Below, one piece after another: positions 34,754 to 43,891 of a stretch of DNA of 64,000 nucleotides. Below the pieces are notes generated by a model. The model had not been told where the DNA came from. It made no database searches and worked only from the letters and a program-made list of their open reading frames with translations. The position numbers were made by a program, and so were the translations under genes. Each line of letters starts with the position of its first letter. Positions within the stretch are counted from its first letter, which is position 1. This DNA is from Paludisphaera borealis (GTDB taxonomy: Bacteria > Planctomycetota > Planctomycetia > Isosphaerales > Isosphaeraceae), in contig NZ_CP019082.1 in NCBI RefSeq assembly GCF_001956985.1, positions 5,146,001-5,210,000 on the forward strand, in the 5' to 3' direction.

Positions 34754-36361
34754 TCAGTGGTTCCAGGAGAATTCGGTCGCGTTGAGGAGCGTCCAGTAGA
34801 GGTCGGTCAGCAGGTCGACGCGGCGGTCGCCCTTGATCCCCTCGAAGCGGTGCTTGAAATGGGCCGCTTCCTCGGGCGTCGGCCGGCGGGTCAGGACCGC
34901 CAGGTAGGTCAGCTCGACGGCCTTGTCGTCGTCGGGGGCGAGCTGAGCGATCCGTTTCGAGGCGTTGAACATGTCGCCCTTGATCTTCTTCTCGACCATC
35001 TCGCCGTTCATGAGCAAGAGCCGTTGGGGGATCGTGCCGCCGCGCGGGGCGAACTCGTCCTCGCCGGTGTCGCCGTAGCGACGGACGAAGTCGTTGCGCT
35101 CGGTGTAGGAGATGAACCGGACGACCCACGACGACTCGGGGCCGATCGTCGTGACGGCGGCGGCCTGATGGATGCCGCCGGCCACCTGCTCGGGCCGCAG
35201 CCGGGTCATCGGGAAAGCCGCCCAGGTCTCGTCCTTGGGCTCGGCCGTCGGCGACGGCGGCGCGTCGCTTTCGAGCCGGAACGCCTCGGTCGCGACGATC
35301 GTCCGGATCAACCGGTGGAGGTCGCAACCGTGTTCCGCGAAGTCGGCCGCGAGGATGTCGAGGACTTCCGGGATCTCGTCGGCCGTGGCGAGATCGTCGA
35401 TCGGGTCGACGAGCGGACGGCCGAACGCGAACGCCCACGCGCGGTTGACCGTGGCCCGGGAGAAGTACGGGTTGCGCGGGTCGACGATCCAGCCCGCGAG
35501 CTGCTGGCGCGGCGTCCCCTCCTTGGGCTGAAGCTCGGGATGCGACGGCACGCGGGCCTCGACGGTCGTCGGGGCCTTGGTCTTGCGGTCGAGCGGTTTG
35601 TAGAAGACCTCGCCGTCGGAGATCCCTCGAAGGTTGGAATGGACGCCGCCGAAGAACGCCGCCAGGGCCCGGAAATCGGCCTGCTTCCAGTGCTGGAACG
35701 GGTGGTCGTGGCATTGCGCGCAATCGATCCGGGCACCGAGGAACGCCCGCGACACCCGCGCGGCCAGACGCTCGGGGTCGGGCAGCTCGACCGCCGGGTC
35801 GAACGTCACGGAGACGAAGTTGGTGGCCGGATGGTCGGTCCAGATGCCGCGGTCGGCGATCAGGTCGCGGACGATCGCCGAGTACGGGCGGTTCTCCAGC
35901 AAGGCGTCGCTCAGCCAGGAAATGAATCGGCGGCGGCGGAACTGGATGAACGGGCCGTCCTCGGTCCCCACGAACGCCCGGGCGAACCGCTCGGCCAGGT
36001 AGTCGGCCGACCGGCGGTCTCGGAGCAGGTCGTCGAGCCAGCCGTCGATCCGGCGCTCGGGGGGCTGGGCCTCGAACCGGCGAATCTCCTCCAGCGAGGG
36101 CAGCGTGCCGGCCAGGGCCAAGGAGAGCCGGCGCATGACGGCGAGGTCCGGGGCGGGGGGCGCCGGCTCGATCCCGCGCTCATTCCACGATCGTCGGAAC
36201 GCCTCGTCGACCCTCCCGACGACGTTCGGCCGATCAGGGAGCGGCTGCGACACGTCGGCCTTGACGGCCGTGACGCTCGCCGACGACCGGAACACGCCCC
36301 GGCCCAGGGCCAGGCCGCAAGCGACGATCAGGCAGACGAATCCCAGGTCGCGCAGCCGCAT
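34754..36361 (-). CDS. DUF1549/DUF1553 (PSCyt2/PSD1) protein
   Basis: 535 residues. A signal-anchor helix lies at residues 5-22. DUF1549 follows (about residues 60-220) with RRLSLALAGTLPSLEEIRRF and the CAQCHDHPFQHWKQADF motif, a c-haem-like CxxCH. DUF1553 spans about 270-530 with NPYFSRATVNRAWAFAFGRPLVDPIDD and the closing LYWTLLNATEFSWNH. These domains are planctomycete/verrucomicrobial hallmarks, probably extracytoplasmic. It leads an operon-like run with the DUF1501 and molybdopterin genes (8-bp and 1-bp gaps). ATG 36361 (MRLRDLGFV) was preferred to ATG 36394. Confidence 0.9.
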   Translation of the reverse strand: MRLRDLGFVCLIVACGLALGRGVFRSSASVTAVKADVSQPLPDRPNVVGRVDEAFRRSWNERGIEPAPPAPDLAVMRRLSLALAGTLPSLEEIRRFEAQPPERRIDGWLDDLLRDRRSADYLAERFARAFVGTEDGPFIQFRRRRFISWLSDALLENRPYSAIVRDLIADRGIWTDHPATNFVSVTFDPAVELPDPERLAARVSRAFLGARIDCAQCHDHPFQHWKQADFRALAAFFGGVHSNLRGISDGEVFYKPLDRKTKAPTTVEARVPSHPELQPKEGTPRQQLAGWIVDPRNPYFSRATVNRAWAFAFGRPLVDPIDDLATADEIPEVLDILAADFAEHGCDLHRLIRTIVATEAFRLESDAPPSPTAEPKDETWAAFPMTRLRPEQVAGGIHQAAAVTTIGPESSWVVRFISYTERNDFVRRYGDTGEDEFAPRGGTIPQRLLLMNGEMVEKKIKGDMFNASKRIAQLAPDDDKAVELTYLAVLTRRPTPEEAAHFKHRFEGIKGDRRVDLLTDLYWTLLNATEFSWNH

Positions 36362-36489
36362 GTCCGTTTCCCCTCTCGATCTACTTCGCTTCATCCTCGA
36401 TCGTAGCTTACTACCCGGCCCGCCCTCGCCGCGTTTCAGGAAACCGGTCCGGGCCGCCGGCTTGAAACACGAATCGATCCGGGCGAGTA

Positions 36490-37689
36490 ATGGATGGTAT
36501 GCACGAAGCTCTGTTGCTCGAAGAACCGCCGGTCGTCATTGAAGCCGCACTTCCGCCGGCCGACGCCCCTCCGCGCCGGTTTCGGCGAGTCCGGGGGCTG
36601 TTGTGGCGGTCCATCCGGGGGCTGGGCTCGGCGATCGGCTGGGTTTTCGGCATGGTTTCGTTGATTTTGGGCCTGTCGATCCTGGCGGCTTTGCCGATTC
36701 TCCAGTTCTTGAGCATGGGCTATCTCCTGGAGTCGTCGGCGCGGGTTGCTCGGTCGGGGAGGTTGCGCGACGGGGTGATCGGCGTGCGGCTGGCGGGTCG
36801 GGTCGGGGGGACGGCCGTCGGCGTCGTCGCGTCGCTGATTCCGCTCTGGTTGGCGGGTCTGTACGCCGGTTCGGCGGCGATCATCGATCCGGGAGGATCG
36901 GTCGAGCGGACCTGGCGGATCATCCGGGCCGTCGTCTGGGCGCTCACCTGTTTGCACCTGCTGGCGGCCTTCGCCCGAGGCGGTCGCATCCGGCATTTTC
37001 TCTGGCCGTTCGGCAACCCGTTGTGGGTTTACCGAAGGCTCCGCGAGGGGGGGCTGTACGCGGCGTCGCGCGACGGGTTCTGGAGCTTCGTCGGGCGGCT
37101 TCGGCTGCCGCATTATTTTCGGCTCGGCTTGATCGGCTTCCTGGGGACGCTCGCCTGGCTGGTTTTGCCGTCGGCCCTGCTGGCGTCGACCTCCCGGTTC
37201 CCGTTGCTGGGGATCGTGGGGGCGATTTCGCTGGCTTTCGTGGCGCCTCGCCTGCCGTTCTTGCAGGTGCGGTACGCCGTCGAGGGCCGGACCTCGGCCT
37301 TGTTCTCATTCCGGGCCGTGCGCCAGGGCTTTGGACGGGCGCCCTGGGCCTTCGCGTTCGCCCTGGCGGTGTTGCTGCTGGCCTCGGTCCCGCTCTACCT
37401 GCTCAAAATCGAGATGATCCCGCGCGAGGCCGCGTGGCTGCCGAGCCTGGTCTTCGTGATCTTTCTGGGGCCGGCTCACCTGCTGGTCGGCTGGGCTTAC
37501 GCCCGTTCGCGCCGACGCGATCAGCCGCGACACTGGTTCTTCCGCATCCTCGGCCGGCTCGCCATCGTCGTCGTCGCTCTCTTCTACGTGCTCGTCGTGT
37601 TCATCTCCCAGTACACCTCGTGGGGAGGCCTCTGGAGCGTCTACGAGCAGCACGCCTTCCTCTTGCCGGTCCCGTTTCTCACCATGTGA
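36490..37689 (+). CDS. Multipass membrane protein of unknown function
   Basis: 399 residues. An acidic, Pro-rich N-terminus (about 40 residues) precedes six to seven hydrophobic segments: about 55-80, 115-135, 147-160, 212-235, 240-257, 290-312, 320-340 and 358-380. The repeated gene-internal pattern ILQFLSMGYLLESSARVARSGRLRDG resembles DUF4013-type membrane proteins, but I am not sure. It is transcribed divergently from the DUF1549/1553 gene, separated by 128 bp. ATG 36499 (MHEALL) is a possible alternative start. Confidence 0.7.
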   Translation: MDGMHEALLLEEPPVVIEAALPPADAPPRRFRRVRGLLWRSIRGLGSAIGWVFGMVSLILGLSILAALPILQFLSMGYLLESSARVARSGRLRDGVIGVRLAGRVGGTAVGVVASLIPLWLAGLYAGSAAIIDPGGSVERTWRIIRAVVWALTCLHLLAAFARGGRIRHFLWPFGNPLWVYRRLREGGLYAASRDGFWSFVGRLRLPHYFRLGLIGFLGTLAWLVLPSALLASTSRFPLLGIVGAISLAFVAPRLPFLQVRYAVEGRTSALFSFRAVRQGFGRAPWAFAFALAVLLLASVPLYLLKIEMIPREAAWLPSLVFVIFLGPAHLLVGWAYARSRRRDQPRHWFFRILGRLAIVVVALFYVLVVFISQYTSWGGLWSVYEQHAFLLPVPFLTM

Positions 37690-37869
37690 CGCCCGACGTG
37701 GCGCCCCGGCGACGTCGCTCCCGCGCCCATGGTCCTCCGACGACCGGTTCTTGACAAATCGCGGATGGCATGCGACGTTGAATTTGAGTTGGATACTTCT
37801 TGAACTCCCCGCCCCATCGCCTTCCCCCCTGTACGGCTGCGCGATCTGTCAACTACGGAGTTGGATCTC

Positions 37870-40218
37870 ATGAGCCGAATCCTCGGACGTGCCGTCGTCG
37901 TGTTAGTACTCAGCTGGATCGCCGAACCGTCACTCAGGGCCGAGCCGCCGACGATCGGCGAGGTGTCGCCGTTCGGGGTGAAACGGGGCGAGAGCGCGGA
38001 GGTCAACTTGACGGGGGCGAACCTCGCGGGCAATCCGCGGCTGATCGCGCCGTTCCCGTTCCAGCTTGAGCCGACGCCTCCCGAGAAGAGTAACGCCGGG
38101 GCCTGGGTGTTCAAGGTCAACGTGCCGGCGACGGTCGCGGTGGGCGTTTACCCGATCCGGGTGCAGACCGACGACGGGATTTCGAATCCGTTCTTGTTCG
38201 CGGTCGGCCAGCTCCCGCAGGTCGCCGAGAAGGAAGAGAACAGCACGTTCGAGACGGCCCAGGCGGTTCCGGCCCCTCCCTTGGTGATCGAGGGGCGGGC
38301 GGCGGCCAACGACGTCGATTATTTCAAGTTCACGGGCAAGAAGGGGCAGAAGATCGTCGTCGACGCCCAGTGCGCGCGGCTGGGTTCGGGGGTCGACCCC
38401 TCGATCCGGCTGACCACGGCGTCGGCTTCGCGGCGGTTCATCGCCTCGGCCGACGACTCGCCGGGCCTGTTGACCGACGCCCGGCTCGTAGCCGAGCTTC
38501 CTGAGGACACGGATTACGTGGTCGAGATCTCCGACTCGCGTTATCTGGGAGGCGGTCGGCCGGTCTATCGGCTGACGATCGGCGTCGTGCCGATCGCCGA
38601 GGAGATTTATCCGCTGGGCGGCCGCGCGGGCGAGACGGTGGGCTTTGAGCTTCGGGGGGGGACGCTGAACGACCTGGCGATCGCCGCCGATCGGGTGTCG
38701 CCTCTCGGCAACGCCTGGATTCACTGGCCGAAGGTCGCCAGCCCGACGCCCGGCGCGGCGGGAGCGACTGACGTCGAATCGCTGCGTCCGATCTTGGTTT
38801 CGCGCTATCCCGAGATCCGCGAATCGACCAATCCGGCCGACGGGCCGCCGAAGGGGGTGGCGCCGGTCGTCTTCAACGGGCGGATCGACCCGCCAGGCGA
38901 CGAGGATCGGTTCACGGTGGCGGTGACGCCCGGTCAGAAGGTGCGGATCAAGGTCGAGGCGTCCCAGCACGGCTCGAAGCTCGACGGCGTGTTGCAGGTC
39001 TTGAACCCCAAGGGCGCCGCGATCGGCAACGCCGACGACACGACCACGCCCGGACCTATGAAGAACGGCGTGGTGCAGAACATCGTCGAGCCCGACCCGT
39101 CGCTGACGCTCGCCGTCCCCGGCGACGTGAACGAGGTCACGCTCGTTCTGCACGACCTCGAAAAGCGCGGCGGGATCGGCTTCCCGTACCGGATTCTCGT
39201 GGAACCGGTCGCACCGGATTTCGACGTGCACCTCAACGACGCCCAGGCGAGCATTCCCAAGGGGGGCACGGCCGTTGTGGGCGTGACCTTGACCCGCCGC
39301 GAGTTCGACGGGCCGATCACGCTTTCGGTCCTCGACCCGCCCGCCGGGTTGACCTTCCGGCCTGGAACGATCGCGGCCGGGCAGGTCGTCGGGGCGCTCT
39401 CGCTGTCGGCGACCGCCGACGCCGCCTTCCCGCTCTCGACGCTGAAACTGGTCGGCGTGGGGCAGGGGCCGAGCGGGCCGATCCAGAAGCTCGCCGTCCA
39501 TCGCACCACCTTCGCGTCGCAGGAATTCCTGCCGACGAACGTCCTCGACGAGGACGGGCTGACCTCGGCGACCGCGCAGCCGACGCTCGCGACCCTCGAC
39601 GCGCCGGCTGGTCCGCTCGAAGTGGCCCACGGCCAGAGCGTGTCGATCCCCATCAAGGTGGTTCGCGCCAAGGACGCGAACGCCGCGCTCGCGATCGCGT
39701 CGCTCGCCCTGCCGCCGGGCCTCACGGCCCCCGCCGCGACGATCGCCGAGAAAGCCGGCGAGGGAACCGCGACGGTGGCCGCCGCGCCTGAGGCGGCCCT
39801 GGGCGCCATGACCGTCGCGCTGACGGCCAAGGGGAAGTTCGCCCCCGGCGAGCGGACGCTCGCGATCCCCGCCGTGACGCTCAACGTCGTCCGACCGATC
39901 GAGCTGACGCTGGCGGCGCCCGCCGTCGAGCTGGCCCCGGGCGCGACGGTTGAAGTGAAGGGCAAGGTCGTCCGCAAGGGAAGCTTCAAGGACCCGGTCG
40001 TGATCCGCCTCGACGGCCTTCCCGCCGGACTCAAGGCCGACCCGGCGACGGTCGCTCCCGGAGCGTCGGACTTCGTCGTCAAGGTCACGGCCGCCGCCGA
40101 CGCCAAGCCGGCCGAAGCTGCCGCCAAGGTCGCCGCCGTCTTCCAGATCGACAAGAAGGATTACGCCTTCCCCCCCTCGGCCCTGGCCGCCAAGATCGTC
40201 GCGCCCAAACCGAAATGA
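37870..40218 (+). CDS. Exported PPC-domain (pre-peptidase C-terminal) Ig-like protein
   Basis: 782 residues. The signal peptide is MSRILGRAVVVLVLSWIAEPSLRA. Then come an IPT/TIG-like opening (TIGEVSPFGVKRGESAEVNLTG), a PPC domain (about residues 110-210: ANDVDYFKFTGKKGQKIVVDAQ, DSPGLLTDARLVAELPEDTDYVVEI) and a second PPC domain (about 330-430: PPGDEDRFTVAVTPGQKVRIKVEA). Several Ig-like beta domains finish the protein. Such proteins are secreted or surface-bound in planctomycetes and often sit beside c-haem/WD40 proteins, as here. GGAG nine bases before ATG 37870 fixes the start. No catalytic site seen. Confidence 0.83.
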   Translation: MSRILGRAVVVLVLSWIAEPSLRAEPPTIGEVSPFGVKRGESAEVNLTGANLAGNPRLIAPFPFQLEPTPPEKSNAGAWVFKVNVPATVAVGVYPIRVQTDDGISNPFLFAVGQLPQVAEKEENSTFETAQAVPAPPLVIEGRAAANDVDYFKFTGKKGQKIVVDAQCARLGSGVDPSIRLTTASASRRFIASADDSPGLLTDARLVAELPEDTDYVVEISDSRYLGGGRPVYRLTIGVVPIAEEIYPLGGRAGETVGFELRGGTLNDLAIAADRVSPLGNAWIHWPKVASPTPGAAGATDVESLRPILVSRYPEIRESTNPADGPPKGVAPVVFNGRIDPPGDEDRFTVAVTPGQKVRIKVEASQHGSKLDGVLQVLNPKGAAIGNADDTTTPGPMKNGVVQNIVEPDPSLTLAVPGDVNEVTLVLHDLEKRGGIGFPYRILVEPVAPDFDVHLNDAQASIPKGGTAVVGVTLTRREFDGPITLSVLDPPAGLTFRPGTIAAGQVVGALSLSATADAAFPLSTLKLVGVGQGPSGPIQKLAVHRTTFASQEFLPTNVLDEDGLTSATAQPTLATLDAPAGPLEVAHGQSVSIPIKVVRAKDANAALAIASLALPPGLTAPAATIAEKAGEGTATVAAAPEAALGAMTVALTAKGKFAPGERTLAIPAVTLNVVRPIELTLAAPAVELAPGATVEVKGKVVRKGSFKDPVVIRLDGLPAGLKADPATVAPGASDFVVKVTAAADAKPAEAAAKVAAVFQIDKKDYAFPPSALAAKIVAPKPK

Positions 40219-40266
40219 ACTCATGGGGGCCGTCCGCGAACAACGTCCAACGCTCGAAGAGATTCA

Positions 40267-40344
40267 ACCACGGAGGACGCGGAGGAAAAGACAAGAATTC
40301 CATCCGAGGTTTTTCTTCTCCGTGTCCTCCGCGTCCTCCGTGGT
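40267..40344. repeat. Palindromic element with perfect 20-bp arms
   Basis: ACCACGGAGGACGCGGAGGA (40267-40286) is matched exactly in inverse at 40325-40344 across a 38-bp spacer, 48 bp after the PPC gene stop. It can form a long hairpin at the end of that transcript. The purine/pyrimidine-biased arms and position suggest a dispersed palindrome rather than a normal terminator; there is no T-run after it. Confidence 0.8.
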
Positions 40345-40437
40345 GAGTCTTCCCGACCTCCAAGTTATGCGAAAGAGTTGGAAGCTATTTTTGGACGGCC
40401 CCATCACCCGCTCTCTTCTTCACCCGGGGGTTCGCGC

Positions 40438-42012
40438 ATGCGTTCGCCTTCCTCGATGATGCGATGGTCCGCAATCGCCAGCGTCTCCGCCCTGCTGCTG
40501 CTCCCCGCCGGTCTCGCGTTCGGCCAGGCCGAGCCGTCGAAAGACAAGCCCGCCGCACCGGCCAAGCCCGCCGCACCGGCCAAGCCCGCCGACGCTGCGA
40601 AGCCGGCTGACGCGAAACCCGCCGACGCTGCGAAGCCGGCTGACGCCAAACCGGCTGATGCGAAGCCCGCCGACGCCAAGCCCGCGGCGGCGGGGGTGAA
40701 GCCGGTGAGCTTCATGAACGACGTGGCGCCGATTTTCGTGCGCAACTGCATCGCCTGCCACAATCCCAAGAAGCCCGAGAGCAAGTACGTGATGACGACC
40801 TTCGCGCAGCTTGCCAAGGGGGGCAAGGTGGGCGACGGGATCACGCTCGAACCGGGCAAGCCGGACGAGAGCTATCTCCTTGAGACGCTCGGCCCCGACG
40901 CCCAGCCTCGGATGCCCTACAAGCAAGACCCGCTCCCCCCGGAAGACGTCGCGATCCTCACCCGGTGGGTGAGCGAGGGCGCCAAGTACGACGGTACGGC
41001 TCCCACCGAGGATTGGACCTTCTTGCTCCGCAAGACCCGGAAGACGGCGATCCCTGACGCGTATCCCACGACCGTCCCCGTCACGGCGTTGCAGTTCACC
41101 CCCGACGGCCAGCGGATCGAGGCTTCAGGCTACCACGAGCTGACCACCTGGAAGACGGCCGACGGCGCGCTCGACGGCCGCGTCCAGGGCTTGCCCGAGC
41201 GGACCTACGACATCGCCATCAGCCGCGACAGCAAGTGGATGGCCACCGCGGGCGGCGACCCCGGCCAGTACGGCGTCGCTCGGCTCTGGTCGCTCGAAGC
41301 CGGCAAGCCGCCCAAGCCGGTGCGCGATCTGGCCGAGGCCCAAGACGTGGTGTTCGCCGTCGCCTTCAGCCCCGACGGCCAGAAGGTCGCCACAGCCGGC
41401 GCCGACCGGGCGGTCCGCGTCCACGAGACGGCCACCGGCAAGATCCTCGTCCAGATCGAGGACCACGCCGACTGGATCTACGACATCGCCTTCAGCCCCG
41501 ACGGCAAGCTTCTGGCCAGCGCCAGCCGCGACAAGACGTGCAAGGTGTTCGACGTCGAGAAGAAGGAGTCGCTGGTCACGTTCACCGGCCACGGCCAGAC
41601 GGTCTACGCCGTGGCGTTCACGCCCGACGGCAAGCAGGCGTTCTCGGCCGGCGAGGACAACCACGTCCGCTTCTGGTCGCTCGACGGCGAGGCCAAGGAA
41701 GTCCGCCAGATCGGCGTCTTCGGCGGGCCGGTCTTCGCGATCGCCATGGCGCCCGACGGCAAGACCCTCGCCGCCAGCGGCGCCGACAAGGTCGTCCGTC
41801 TGTTCAACCCGGCCGACGGTTCCACGCTGCGTAAGCTCGAAGGACACGGCGACTGGGTCTACGCGCTGGCGATCTCCCCGGACGGCAAGACGATCGCCTC
41901 GGGAAGCTGGAACGGCGAAGTCCGCCTCTGGAACCTCGCCGACGGCAAGGCCCTCCGCACCATCACCGCCGCCCCCGGCTACAAGCCTCCGGGAGCCCAG
42001 GCGGCGCGTTAA
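40438..42012 (+). CDS. Exported c-type-haem domain fused to WD40 propeller
   Basis: 524 residues. Signal peptide (about 1-30), then a low-complexity KPADA/AKPA repeat stretch (about 35-80), then a planctomycete cytochrome-C-like domain with NDVAPIFVRNCIACHNPK (CxxCH near residue 103) and GDGITLEPGKPDESYLLE. From about residue 200 a seven-blade WD40 propeller follows with FSPDGQKVATAGADRAVRVHE, FSPDGKLLASASRDKTCKVFD, FTPDGKQAFSAGEDNHVRFWS, APDGKTLAASGADKVVRLF and SPDGKTIASGSWNGEVRLW. Likely extracytoplasmic redox or binding role. It probably shares function with the upstream PPC protein. Confidence 0.88.
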   Translation: MRSPSSMMRWSAIASVSALLLLPAGLAFGQAEPSKDKPAAPAKPAAPAKPADAAKPADAKPADAAKPADAKPADAKPADAKPAAAGVKPVSFMNDVAPIFVRNCIACHNPKKPESKYVMTTFAQLAKGGKVGDGITLEPGKPDESYLLETLGPDAQPRMPYKQDPLPPEDVAILTRWVSEGAKYDGTAPTEDWTFLLRKTRKTAIPDAYPTTVPVTALQFTPDGQRIEASGYHELTTWKTADGALDGRVQGLPERTYDIAISRDSKWMATAGGDPGQYGVARLWSLEAGKPPKPVRDLAEAQDVVFAVAFSPDGQKVATAGADRAVRVHETATGKILVQIEDHADWIYDIAFSPDGKLLASASRDKTCKVFDVEKKESLVTFTGHGQTVYAVAFTPDGKQAFSAGEDNHVRFWSLDGEAKEVRQIGVFGGPVFAIAMAPDGKTLAASGADKVVRLFNPADGSTLRKLEGHGDWVYALAISPDGKTIASGSWNGEVRLWNLADGKALRTITAAPGYKPPGAQAAR

Positions 42013-42023
42013 CGCGGTGTTGT

Positions 42024-42103
42024 CATTGTAGCCGGGGTCTGTGACCCCGGGCCGGGACGCGCGGCGTGGGACCGGACCGGCCTCACAGAGGCCGGCTACA
42101 ATG
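42024..42103. repeat. Imperfect 25-bp-arm palindrome, GTAGCCGG family
   Basis: The left arm (42024-42048, starting CATTGTAGCCGGGGTCTGTG) and right arm (42079-42103, ending GGCCGGCTACAATG) pair at 21 of 25 positions; the mismatched bases are compensatory-looking G/C swaps around TCACAGA. It lies between the convergent WD40 and kinase genes. Related GTAGCYGG units occur at 58949-59022. Confidence 0.75.
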
Positions 42104-42111
42104 ACCATCCA

Positions 42112-43818
42112 TCAGGAAACCGCGGCGGCTTCGGCCGCCGCCTCGGCCGGGCCGGGGATGGGCTGGACCAGCTTCCGCCACCATTCCTCGGCCCGTTCTT
42201 CGTTCCACTCGTGGCTCGCCTGGCAGGCGGCCAGGTCCTTCGAGAGCGCCTTGACGTTCGAGTAGCGGTCCTCGGGCTTCTTCGCGAGGCAGCGGAGGAC
42301 GACCTGTTCGAGGTCGGCGGGGACGGACTCGTTGATCTGGGAGGGGGGGACGACGGGATCGCGGGCGTGGGCGATCATCACGGCCATCGGGGTGCTCCCC
42401 TTGAACGGCGGCTGGCCCGTGAGCGCGAAGTAGGCGATCGCGCCGAGAGAGTAGACGTCGGTTCGCGGGTCGAGGGCGCTGTCGCCGGTCGCCTGCTCGG
42501 GGGACATGAACGTCGGCGTGCCGCTGACGGTCTGGTCGGTCGTCAGCTCCGGCGCGTCGGGGTCGCCCGTCAGTTTCACCAGGCCGAAATCCAGGACCTT
42601 GGCGACGTCGGCCTCGCCGCCGCGCAGCGCGACGAAGAGGTTGGCCGGCTTCAGGTCGCGGTGGATGATCCCCAGCGAGTGCGCCTCGGCCAGCCCGGCG
42701 CAGACCTGGCGGAGCAGGAAGATCAGCCGTCCCGGAGGCATCGGGCCGTACTGTGTCACCAGGTCTTGAAGGCTCAGCCCGGGCAGGTATTCCATGACGT
42801 AGTAGAACGTGCCGTCGTCGGTGTGGCCGTAGTCGTAGATCGCGATCGTGTTGGGGTGCGAGAGCCGCGCCGCCGACTTGACCTCGCGTTCGAACCGGGC
42901 CAGGGCGATTGGGTCGGACACCGCGCCGGGCTTGATCAACTTCAGGGCGCAGGGCCGTTTGAGGAGCTGGTGCTCGGCCATGTAAACCTCGCCCATGCCG
43001 CCGACGCCAAGCTGCTGGCCGAGCTGATACTGGCCGTACTTGCGGGCGTTGTGCAGGTCTTTCCGCAGGCCGTTGAGGATGTGCGCGCCGTAGATCGCCA
43101 GCCCCGCGCCGATCATCAGCGACAGCGCGTTCGACCCGGCGTGCTCGCCCCCTCGCATCCCTTCAAGCTCCTCGACGAGGTCGGGGTGTTCGGCTTCCAT
43201 GAGCAGGGCGAACGACACGATGGGGACCAGGGCCATCGTCAGGATGACCGTGGCGGCCGTCCGGGTGTCGTTGGGGATGAAGGTCCCGTAGAGCACCATC
43301 AGCACGATCATGCCGATCACGCCGTTCTTCATGTATGTCGCCGCCGCGAGAACGTCGCCTCGTCGGAGGAACTCGACGTCCACAACGTACTGGGTGACGG
43401 CGATGAGGACCGCCATCAAGCCGAACAGGCCGTACTCCATGAGCCGGACCCGGTCGGTCGAGATCGGCAGCTTGCTGAGCAACAGACCCGCGACGGTCGA
43501 CGCGACGACGAGCCGCAAGCCCATCATTGCGGTGATCACCCAGTGCATCGACGTGCCGTTGAAGAAACTCCAGATCAGCAGCACCGCCGAGACGACCGCC
43601 ATGAAGAGCGCCGCGGAGGTCAGTCGATTCCGCCGCAGGTCGTGCGTCTCGCTCCGCAGGCTCCGCCAGCTTCCATCCACCAGGGCGACGCCCCCCCCGG
43701 CGCGAGTCGAAAACGAGCCGGCGGAAGCCAGCTCCAAGGATTGAGTGGGCTCCAGGTCGACGATCGAGTCGTCATCGGGTTGATCGCCCGCGAGAGCCGT
43801 GTTCTGGGAGGTCGTCAT
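42112..43818 (-). CDS. Serine/threonine protein kinase with N-terminal membrane domain
   Basis: 568 residues. About five to six transmembrane helices lie at residues 68-250. The Hanks-type kinase domain follows at about 264-530. Visible motifs: glycine loop LGVGGMGEVYMAEH (271-279), the ATP Lys in ALKLIKPG (K293), catalytic loop GIIHRDLKPANLFV, KVLDFGLVKL (DFG), GTPTFMSPEQATG, and DVYSLGAIAYFALTGQPPF. The usual bacterial PknB layout (kinase first, transmembrane helix after) is reversed. It would phosphorylate cytoplasmic targets in response to a membrane signal. Target unknown. Confidence 0.92.
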   Translation of the reverse strand: MTTSQNTALAGDQPDDDSIVDLEPTQSLELASAGSFSTRAGGGVALVDGSWRSLRSETHDLRRNRLTSAALFMAVVSAVLLIWSFFNGTSMHWVITAMMGLRLVVASTVAGLLLSKLPISTDRVRLMEYGLFGLMAVLIAVTQYVVDVEFLRRGDVLAAATYMKNGVIGMIVLMVLYGTFIPNDTRTAATVILTMALVPIVSFALLMEAEHPDLVEELEGMRGGEHAGSNALSLMIGAGLAIYGAHILNGLRKDLHNARKYGQYQLGQQLGVGGMGEVYMAEHQLLKRPCALKLIKPGAVSDPIALARFEREVKSAARLSHPNTIAIYDYGHTDDGTFYYVMEYLPGLSLQDLVTQYGPMPPGRLIFLLRQVCAGLAEAHSLGIIHRDLKPANLFVALRGGEADVAKVLDFGLVKLTGDPDAPELTTDQTVSGTPTFMSPEQATGDSALDPRTDVYSLGAIAYFALTGQPPFKGSTPMAVMIAHARDPVVPPSQINESVPADLEQVVLRCLAKKPEDRYSNVKALSKDLAACQASHEWNEERAEEWWRKLVQPIPGPAEAAAEAAAVS

Positions 43819-43891
43819 GCGGATTCTCGACTGATTCGTGGATTCGGATCGATGATCGGAATGAGGGCGAGGCGAAACGCGGGAGCCGCAA

